From contig NZ_LR215047.1 in NCBI RefSeq assembly GCF_900660715.1, positions 496,001 to 560,000 of the forward strand: a DNA stretch of 64,000 nucleotides, read 5' to 3'. Below, one piece after another: positions 57,352-64,000 of this stretch (position 1 is its first letter; each line of letters opens with the position of its first letter). The notes under the pieces are model-generated. The model made no database searches, was not told where the DNA came from, and was given only the letters and a program-made list of their open reading frames with translations. This DNA is from Metamycoplasma arthritidis. GTDB taxonomy: Bacteria; Bacillota_I; Bacilli_A; Mycoplasmatales; Metamycoplasmataceae. A program made the translations under genes and the position numbers.

Positions 57352-58222
57352 AATTTTAGTAATTGATGGCACTTATCTTGCTTATCGCTCTTACTTTGCC
57401 ACTACCTATAAAGGTGTTGTCATGGCCAATCAAGAAGGCACTTTAACTAATGCTGTCTTTGGATTTTTTAATACTTTGCTAACTCTAATTAAAATGCAAA
57501 AAGTGACCCATGTTTTTGTGGCTTTTGATTCGAAAATTAAAACATTCCGTCATGAACTTTTTAGCGGTTACAAAGCAACTAGACAAAAAGCTCCGAGCGA
57601 TTTTTATGTACAACTTAACTTCATTCAACAAATTCTAGATGCCCTTAACATCACAAATTTTTATAAAGATGGTTTTGAAGCTGATGATATTATTGCCAAA
57701 GTAGTTAGCATTTTTAGTGAAGATGAAATTCTAATTCACTCAGCCGATCAAGACCTTAACCAACTAATTAATCCCAACGTTGCTATTATTAAAAAAAATA
57801 ATAAAGGGGTTTATTTTGAACTAAATGCTAACAACTTTGGCGAGTATTATGATTTTCTGCCATCACAAGTAATTGACTATAAAGCATTAGTTGGCGATAG
57901 TAGCGATAATTTCAAAGGCGTTCCTGGCATTGGACCAAAAAGTGCCGCTGGATTGCTTCATGAATATGGAACCTTAGAAAATATCTTTGCTAACATTGAA
58001 TCAATTAAACCTGCACTAAAAGCTAAAATTGAAGCCAATAAAGAAGAAGCCTTGCGAGATAAATATCTAGCAACTTTGCGAACTGATTTTGAAATCCCGC
58101 CGATTAGTCACGAAGAGCTACTTATATCGGCGATCACCTTAAGTCCTGATGCATCTTATATCATTCGCCGTCTTGAGTTAAATTCGCTTAAAAATCGTTT
58201 ACTTGAACTACTTGCTAACTAA
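57341..58222 (+). CDS. 5'-3' exonuclease, PolA N-terminal type (293 aa)
   Basis: Stand-alone flap endonuclease/5' exonuclease that removes RNA primers; no polymerase domain, as is usual in mycoplasmas. Acidic metal-binding positions: LVIDGTYLAYRSYF, VFVAFDSKIKTFRHELF, FEADDIIAKV, IHSADQDLNQL, and GDSSDNFKGVPGIGPKSA (helix-hairpin-helix). Starts within the end of dnaE, so the two replication genes are coupled. Confidence 0.93.
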   Translation: MKNKILVIDGTYLAYRSYFATTYKGVVMANQEGTLTNAVFGFFNTLLTLIKMQKVTHVFVAFDSKIKTFRHELFSGYKATRQKAPSDFYVQLNFIQQILDALNITNFYKDGFEADDIIAKVVSIFSEDEILIHSADQDLNQLINPNVAIIKKNNKGVYFELNANNFGEYYDFLPSQVIDYKALVGDSSDNFKGVPGIGPKSAAGLLHEYGTLENIFANIESIKPALKAKIEANKEEALRDKYLATLRTDFEIPPISHEELLISAITLSPDASYIIRRLELNSLKNRLLELLAN

Positions 58223-58255
58223 AATTTGCTTGCTATCAAAAAAGCAAATTTTTTT
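58222..58255 (+). terminator. Intrinsic terminator of the dnaE operon
   Basis: AAATTTGCTT/AAGCAAATTT ten-base-pair stem followed by Ts, directly at the exonuclease stop. The DNA from 58256 to 58490 holds only a probable promoter and AAGGAG. Confidence 0.85.
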
Positions 58256-58490
58256 AATAAAAAAGCCTAAATTTTTCTTTAAAAAAATGCTTATAAATTC
58301 ACAATTTGGCGCTGTTAATAAAGCCCGTTTTTAAAAAAATAAGCCACTAGTAAAGTGTTATTTTTAGAATGTGAGTTGTTAATAAAATTTGGCATAAAAT
58401 CTAATAAAAAATAAAGGCTCCTAGTTTTTAAAAGTTAGGTGTGCAAAATGCCTAAAATAGAAGCATACCAAACAAAACAAGGAGCAAAAA

Positions 58491-59372
58491 ATGAGCGAGA
58501 TTTTTTACATAGAAAACCCTGAAAATGTTAATAAATGTGATCTAGAAAATCTTCGCCTTTTTTATTTGCCAGTAATCGGTACAACTGCCACTTGTTTGTA
58601 TCAATATTTATTAGATTTATATGATTTGTTAGTAGATAAAACTAAAAAACTTAATTTAAATGAAACTTTACAATTTTTAGGGCTAAACTTTGAGCTTTTT
58701 AAAGAGGCTAAAGAAAAACTAGAAGCCTTAGGACTAATTAAAACTTATTTGTCACCTAACTATGAAACCCTTTATTCTTTAAAGACGCCTTTATGTGCAA
58801 ATGGCATCGCGCAAAATAGTCTACTTTCTAATTTAATTATTAAAAAAATTGGCATAGACCAATACACAGAAATAATAAAAGCTAAAGCAAAAATGAGCTT
58901 TAATAAAAATGAATTTTACGAAGTTTCAAAAAAATACTTTGAAGTATTTGATGTTAATGAAATAAATTTTCAAAAACCAACATTTGATTTTGAAATTCAA
59001 GACATTTCTAATGCAAAGGATCATTTAAAAAGTGAAGATTTTATTAAGTATTTAATAAAAAGAGAACCTAGCCCATCACAACTGCTAATGTTAAAAAAAC
59101 TTCGCAAAATGGCATTTAGTGATAAAAGTATTAACCTATTTATTAACTTTTCATTTAATGTAAATAATTTAATTGTGGTAAACTACATTGAAAAAATAGC
59201 AAAAGACTATGCAAGACGTAATATTTTTGAAGCCGACGCAGTAGATAGTGAACTTGGCTATGCACTATGTTCTAAAACTAGAGAATTTAGTGTTAGCGAG
59301 CTTAGCCAACAAACTTTAGATATGCAAGGTAAACTACTTGAGCTAAGCGGCGAAAATAACTGAGATAATTAA
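58491..59372 (+). CDS. Replication initiation protein, DnaB/DnaD-like helicase loader component (293 aa)
   Basis: Fits the Firmicutes DnaB (DnaD-like) primosome protein: an N-terminal winged-helix-type region (LRLFYLPVIGTTATCLYQYL, then KLEALGLIKTYLS) and a C-terminal DnaD-type helical domain (EPSPSQLLMLKKLRKMAF, NLIVVNYIEKIAKDYAR). AAGGAG precedes the ATG; one UGA-Trp near the end. Followed after 26 nt by a DnaI-like gene, the usual order in Gram-positive relatives. The call is by pattern and context. Confidence 0.72.
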
Positions 59373-59398
59373 ACTTAGATAAAAGAGGGAGGACAACT

Positions 59399-60310
59399 AT
59401 GCAAAAAGAAATTTTAGATCGTGCCTTAGCTAATGTAACTGCCGAAGAATTTGATCAAAATGCCGAAAAAAGCGCCATTCTTTGCCATCCTAAAATTGCT
59501 GAGTTAATTATCACTTTAAAGCTAAATCAAAAACAAATTGATAATGGCATGAATTATTTACAAAAATACTACAATTTTCTAACTAAAAACAGCAAAGAAC
59601 CGGATTGAAAAATTTATGTCAATCTTGATGGCCAACTTGATATTGATTTTAGTAACGAAATTAGTTTTCGTAAGCAAAATATGTACAACAATTTTTGATT
59701 AACACAAATCACTCCTTTAGATAATGATTTAGAAACTTATTTTGCCATTCCTTCAAAACAAAAACCACGGAAAATCTTAACCGAAGCTGAACAAAAAATG
59801 CAGCTCTTTTCACCGGCACTAAAAAATACGATTCAACTTATTACTGCTAAAGAATCAAAAGGACTTTTTTTAGTAGATGATTCTTTTGCTGCTTCAAGGG
59901 CAATTTTCAAATATTTAGCGACTCTTTTTGCAACCAATAAAAACAAAACGGTTGCTTATATTGATGCCAATTCTTTATATAAATTTTTAAGTAACAATTA
60001 TTATAAAAAGCCATCACAAAGCGAAAGCCTAATTGAAAAATATTTACTTGAAGTTGATTATTTATTCATTGAACGTTTAGGAGTCGGTCTTAAACCTGAG
60101 TGATTTATTACTTTTTTAATTTCGATCTTTTCGGAACGTGAAATTAATCATAAAATTAATTTCGTTTCATCGCCAATAGATATTAGCGGCAACTATCCAC
60201 TAATTTTGAATTTAGGACAACACTATAATGCCGGAGCCGAAAAAGTTGAAACACTATTTAAAAATATCCTAAAAACATCTTTTGTAAAGTTTATAGCCAA
60301 AAATAAATAA
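59399..60310 (+). CDS. DnaI-like primosomal protein without an intact Walker A (303 aa)
   Basis: Position after the DnaB/DnaD-like gene and length match the helicase loader DnaI. The N-terminus is helical (NVTAEEFDQNAEKSAIL); the ATPase-like C-terminal half starts around residue 135. Where Walker A is expected (KGLFLVDDSFAASRAIFKYL) there is no G-x-GK-T/S, while the Walker-B-like strand DYLFIERLG is visible. Probably a degenerate AAA+ loader that no longer binds ATP in the normal way, or an ORF only related to DnaI. GGGAGG precedes the ATG. Confidence 0.6.
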
Positions 60311-60456
60311 AAATGCCAGTAATCATTAAGACACTAGCTTTATTTTTTATTGATATAGTCAATAATTTTGCCATCTAAAATTAACTAAATATTCTAAAAA
60401 CATTAAACTAAATTTATTTTTTAGTATATAATGTTATTGCAAATTGACCATGTGTT

Positions 60457-60531
60457 GCCACCATAGCCAAACGGCCAAGGCATAGGTCTGCAACACCTCG
60501 ATTACCGGTTCGAATCCGGTTGGTGGCTCCA
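60457..60531 (+). tRNA. tRNA-Cys (GCA)
   Basis: Acceptor GCCACCA/TGGTGGC, anticodon loop CTGCAAC (anticodon GCA), T-arm CCGGTTCGAATCCGG, discriminator T and encoded CCA (60529-60531). TATAAT at 60427-60432. Confidence 0.93.
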
Positions 60532-60537
60532 ATATAT

Positions 60538-60614
60538 GCGCCCGTAGCTCAATTGGACAGAGTGCTTGGTTACGGCCCAAGAGGTTGCGGGTTCGACTCC
60601 TACCGGGCGCGCCA
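60538..60614 (+). tRNA. tRNA-Arg (ACG)
   Basis: Acceptor GCGCCCG/CGGGCGC, anticodon stem CTTGG/CCAAG with loop TTACGGC (anticodon ACG, read as ICG), T-arm with GGTTCGACTCC, discriminator G and encoded CCA. Six nt after tRNA-Cys, so the two are cotranscribed. Confidence 0.95.
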
Positions 60615-60635
60615 TTTCAAGAAATTGAACCAAAA

Positions 60636-60656
60636 AATGCAAAAGTTGCATTTTTT
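60636..60656 (+). terminator. Intrinsic terminator of the tRNA pair
   Basis: AATGCAA/TTGCATT stem with a 3-nt loop and six Ts. Confidence 0.75.
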
Positions 60657-60669
60657 ATTTATTGCTTTT

Positions 60670-60707
60670 TTAGCAATTAAGTTATAATAGTGCTAATAGA
60701 GTGCTAA
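60670..60707 (+). promoter_or_regulatory. CIRCE-like HrcA operator and promoter
   Basis: The right CIRCE half-site GAGTGCTAA is exact at 60699-60707 and repeated imperfectly just before it (TAGTGCTAA, 60689-60697). An inverted, diverged left half TTAGCAATT lies at 60670-60678. TATAAT (60683-60688) sits between them. Spacing differs from the classical 9 nt, but position before hrcA-grpE supports autoregulation. Confidence 0.55.
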
Positions 60708-60729
60708 AAAATTTTAATAAGGAAAGTCA

Positions 60730-61743
60730 ATGGAAAAAAGAACAAACTATCCCCAATTAACTGAAAAGCAAAATCATTTTTTTAAATTAATTGTTGACAC
60801 ATACATCAAAACCGGCGCCTCAGTTGCTTCTAAAGAACTAGTAAAGCGGTGCAATCTTAAATGTAGTTCCGCTACGATTAGAAATGTGATGGCAAGTTTA
60901 GAGCAAATTGGTTTTTTAGAAAAATACCACATTTCCTCAGGAAGAGTACCATCTACTTTGGGATTAGAATATTATGCTAAGTTTTTAGTTTACAATCCAA
61001 AAAAATATTTTGACCAAAAACTCGAAGACTTACTTGCTAAAAGAAGAATCAAAATTGATGCTACTTTAGAAGAAGCGGCCGCTATTGTAAGTGAAGTAGC
61101 TGGTGTTACTGTTGTAGCAACTTCTAATAACGCTGCTGAAACAATGAAAAGTATTCAGCTAACAACCTTAAGCGAACTTTCAGCAATTGTAGTCATTGTT
61201 ACAAGTTCTGGGAGAGTTGAAAGTAAAATTTTTAACTTCGAAAATTCTGATATCAGTCTTGAAGATCTAAGAGTGGCAATTAGACTCTTTAAGGAGCGGC
61301 TAGTAGATACGCCACTAATTCATTTAGCTAATAAAGCTAGAGCATTAACGCCCATCTTTGGACAGCAGTTAAAAAACTATGAGCTCATCTTACAAAAATT
61401 TATTAAAAATATTTTTGTTTTTGAAGAAGAAACCACTAATAAAACCTTTAACAAAGGGGCAATTGTTTTATCAAGAAACATTAGCCGCGAAGAAATTGCT
61501 AATGTTTTAGATTTGATTGAAAAACATTCGGTTTGAGAGTCAATAGATAATGATTTAGATGAAGATAATAACATCAAATTAGATGTAAGTCGCCCAAATT
61601 TAAGCATCATAAGTAAAAAAATTGATTTTAGCAATGAAAAAAACATTAAAGAAATTACCGTAATAGGGCCCAATAATTTAGATTATGGTGAATCATTTGA
61701 AGCACTTGAAATGTTAGAAAAAATCATTAAGGAGAAAAAGTAA
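60730..61743 (+). CDS. hrcA: Heat-shock repressor HrcA (337 aa)
   Basis: Winged-helix repressor of chaperone genes that binds CIRCE. N-terminal DNA-binding part: LTEKQNHFFKLIVDTYIKTG, ASVASKELVKRCNLKCSSAT, IRNVMASLEQIGFLEKYHIS, SGRVPSTLGLEYYAKFLV. Then a GAF-like domain (QLTTLSELSAIVVIVTSSGR). C-terminal NIKEITVIGPNNLDYGESFEALEMLEKI matches the family end. UGA-Trp at 61535. AAGGAAAG precedes the ATG. grpE follows 1 nt after the stop. Confidence 0.94.
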
Positions 61744-61744
61744 T

Positions 61745-62578
61745 ATGAAAATTATTCGTAAATATGATTATGTAGAAATGCAAATCGTTGAATTTGAGGG
61801 TAAAAAACGTACCAAAAATTTTCCTGAAGAAAATATCAAAATGTATCTAGGGACTGATGATTCTTTTGATAGTCGTGTAACCAAATTTCTAATTGGTCAA
61901 ACTTTGGTGCTAAATAGTAAACTAATTTATGTTAATCCCGAAAATAAAAAGAATACGATTGAAATTGAAATTTTTAAGCACTCTTCTACGCCACAACGCT
62001 ATGTTAACTTAATGATTGAATTGCAATATTTAAATAATCAAATTGCCACACGCAATAAGAAAATAAATTTACTAGAAGAAGCAATTGCAACAAAAGAAAA
62101 TAAAATTAGCACACTTGAATCTGATTTTAAAAAGCAAATTAGCGACCTGCAAATCAAAGCTCAACAAGTAATTAATGAGCATCGCAAGAAAAATGATGAA
62201 CATTTTAATAACCAAAGAATTGAAGAACAAAAATATGCACTTCAAGAATTTTTAGAAAGCCTACTACAGCCATTGAACAATTTTGAATTAGCCATTAAAA
62301 GTGCTCATACAATTGAAAACGATGTCGTTCAAAATTTTGTTAAAGGGTTTGATATGTTATATTCCCAAATTGAACAAGTGTTATCTGAAGTAGGCATTAG
62401 CAAAATTGAACCCAAAATTGACGATTTATTTGATCCAACTTTACACCAAATTTATGAAGTTAAAACTTCAGAAAAACCTGTTGATACAATTTTAGAAGTT
62501 AAAAATATTGGCTATAGACTACACGATCGCACCATTAAACCAGCACTAGTAGTCGTTAGCGGCAATGATGTTAATTAG
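61745..62578 (+). CDS. grpE: GrpE nucleotide-exchange factor with N-terminal extension (277 aa)
   Basis: Cochaperone that releases ADP from DnaK. The long coiled coil (LQYLNNQIATRNKKINLLEE to about residue 165) and the beta-wing domain (YSQIEQVLSEVGISKIEPKI, FDPTLHQIYEV, VLEVKNIGYRLHDRTIKPALVVVS) are typical. Residues 1-85 form an extra domain (MKIIRKYDYVEMQIVEFEGK, then GQTLVLNSKLIYVN) that most GrpE lack. AAGGAG lies at the hrcA end. dnaK does not follow in this window. Confidence 0.93.
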   Translation: MKIIRKYDYVEMQIVEFEGKKRTKNFPEENIKMYLGTDDSFDSRVTKFLIGQTLVLNSKLIYVNPENKKNTIEIEIFKHSSTPQRYVNLMIELQYLNNQIATRNKKINLLEEAIATKENKISTLESDFKKQISDLQIKAQQVINEHRKKNDEHFNNQRIEEQKYALQEFLESLLQPLNNFELAIKSAHTIENDVVQNFVKGFDMLYSQIEQVLSEVGISKIEPKIDDLFDPTLHQIYEVKTSEKPVDTILEVKNIGYRLHDRTIKPALVVVSGNDVN

Positions 62579-62595
62579 AAAAGAATTTTGCCTTT

Positions 62596-63033
62596 ATGAA
62601 TGAAAATACAACCGCTCAAAAACCTTTAAGAAAAAAACTAAATTGGTATACTAAAACAATCATCATCCTAAATGCTTTGATTTTTGTTGTTACCTTCGTT
62701 TTTTTAGTTAGTCTCGGGCTAAATACTAAAAAGCAAAGTCTTGGAAGTTTTCTAACTTTCGCATGAGCACTTTGGGCACTTATTCCGCTTTTAATAGCAA
62801 ATCTAGCAATTCATATCATTGTTATTGTTAAAGCTTTTAAAAGTAAACAAAAAGCAATTGGGTCCTTATTAATTGTTTCAATCTTAACTTATCCGTTGGG
62901 CATTGGTATAGCACTTTCATTAGCAACATCGGTATTTTTTGTAAATCCCCCCAAACAAAAACAAGATGAAAGCGAACCTTCTCATGATGAAAAAATCGCA
63001 AACGAACCTGAGCACGATCATCATGATCATTAA
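62596..63033 (+). CDS. Small membrane protein with His-rich tail (145 aa)
   Basis: Three hydrophobic segments (TIIILNALIFVVTFVFLVSL, FAWALWALIPLLIANLAIHIIVIV, SLLIVSILTYPLGIGIALSL) followed by a polar tail ending EPEHDHHDH, a plausible metal-binding end. One UGA-Trp. Starts 17 nt after grpE, so cotranscribed with the heat-shock genes. Family not recognised. Confidence 0.7.
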
Positions 63034-63087
63034 ATCAATTTTTAAAATCATGAATTATAAATTGAACTAAATTAATCATTTTGGTTT

Positions 63088-63127
63088 AACTCAATAAGAC
63101 TGCGTGAAAAGGTCTTATTGAGTTTTT
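63088..63127 (+). terminator. Intrinsic terminator of the hrcA-grpE operon
   Basis: AACTCAATAAGAC/GTCTTATTGAGTT perfect 13-base-pair stem, 11-nt loop, Ts following. Confidence 0.92.
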
Positions 63128-63156
63128 AATTTAGTTTAAATTATAATATTCTTTGT

Positions 63157-64000
63157 ATGTCTAAAAAGTTTAAATATCTAGCAATTGGTGACTCAATAAG
63201 TCAAGGATTCAATAGTAAAGTAGGCTCTGCTACTTTTGGCGAAAAAAGGGTAAATGACGTTTTTCGCAAAGGATTTAGCTACTGCGATTATTTAGTTGAG
63301 TACATCCATGACTATTTGATTTACAAACATAATCGAAATGATGCTAAATGCATTGATTTTTGAAACAACTTTGAATATTGCAATTCTTCTTTATCAGTGG
63401 CTCGTATTTTAGACTACACACAGCTACTAAAAAATCAATTTGATCCTGAGTTTATTGAGATGATCAAACTCAATAACACTATTCAAAAGATATCGAATTT
63501 AGACTATCATGTAGAAGATTTTTGAAATTTTAATAATAAAGAAAACAATAAAGAAACTTACCAAGAATTAAGCAATCGATTTAAAGACGCTATTAAAGAA
63601 GCCAATCTCATTACCATTAGTATTGGCGGCAATGAATACGAAAGCTCAATGCCTTTTCATTTATTTAGGCTTCTTCTAGTTGAAAGAAACTTAATTCAGC
63701 AACGTGAAATTAAAGAAAAATTATTCGCGCAAATTAATAGCATTTGTCAAAAAATTACCCAAGAATACATTGAATTCGTAAAGTTAATTAAAACAATTAA
63801 TCCTAATGTTACTTTAATTCTTATTACTTACAATCCGCCCTTTCTACCATTTTTCTTATCTTATGAAAAAATCCTTAAAAAAAGAACTCCAGCTATTTTT
63901 GGGGATTTCTTTAAAAGAATTATTGTGTGTTTTAACGATGTTGTACAAACCGTTGCTAAAGAAACTAACTCGCTATGAACAAGAACTTTTAGCTTAAAAA
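63157..64000 (+). CDS. SGNH/GDSL-family hydrolase, N-terminal part (runs off window)
   Basis: YLAIGDSISQGFN carries the block I Gly-Asp-Ser nucleophile near residue 12, and LITISIGGNEYESS is block III with the oxyanion Asn. The C-terminal Asp-His block is beyond the window. Likely lipase/esterase acting on lipids or acylated sugars; no signal peptide, so cytosolic. TATAAT (63142-63147) lies 9 nt before the ATG, with no Shine-Dalgarno. UGA-Trp codons at 63361 and later. Confidence 0.82.

Overview
The window is from a mollicute, most likely a Mycoplasma of the hominis-type lineage (Metamycoplasma/Mycoplasmopsis). The DNA is very AT-rich. TGA must be read as tryptophan: almost every long gene is chopped up under the standard code and becomes continuous with UGA=Trp. 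There are many lipoproteins with mycoplasma-style signal peptides and lipoboxes, and there are no cell-wall genes. I cannot name the species from sequence alone. Coordinates for genes that read through UGA were worked out by hand.

Layout. (1) 1-6077, minus strand: an ABC exporter operon (ATPase, membrane subunit, a 1177-residue surface protein, and the start of another exported protein). (2) 6353-9571: a DUF4011-type SF1 helicase with a C-terminal nuclease-like domain. (3) 9801-11848: a hydrophobic-core protein with a C-terminal YNEGG..GGKNLIF motif, plus a small membrane protein; a related module lies at 34653-37744. (4) 12-31 kb: a surface-protein region. It holds repeat-rich lipoproteins behind poly-T promoters, two more ABC membrane subunits and an ATPase with a decayed copy, three different surface peptidases (C39/papain-like, papain C1 and S41), Lipoprotein_17-domain lipoproteins, and an amidohydrolase. 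(5) 31-34 kb: lspA and ileS, minus strand. (6) 37.8-41.2 kb: pyrG and gpmI. (7) 41.4-50.7 kb: a type II-A CRISPR-Cas locus with cas1-cas2-csn2 on the plus strand, a 32-repeat/31-spacer array directly behind csn2, about 1.1 kb of decayed DNA, and cas9 on the opposite strand. (8) 50.7-64 kb: housekeeping genes: rnpB, mscL, apt, pepF, dnaE, a PolA-type 5' exonuclease, two primosome-like genes, tRNA-Cys and tRNA-Arg, hrcA, grpE, a His-rich membrane protein and an SGNH hydrolase running off the edge.

Main points of interest. Cas9 keeps all visible nuclease residues but is broken by one missing base in an A6 run near residue 386. A sequence complementary to the CRISPR repeat lies between rnpB and cas9, and is the best candidate tracrRNA anti-repeat. 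The array starts 6 nt after the csn2 stop, so any leader signal must overlap csn2. Three related lipoprotein loci have the same promoter with T15, T13 and T7 in the -35/-10 spacer, and only T7 gives a 17-nt spacer, as expected for slippage-driven phase variation. The YNEGG protein plus membrane-protein modules are a candidate undescribed two-component system. One copy is also split at an A6 run, so either homopolymer switching or homopolymer sequencing error must be considered across the window.
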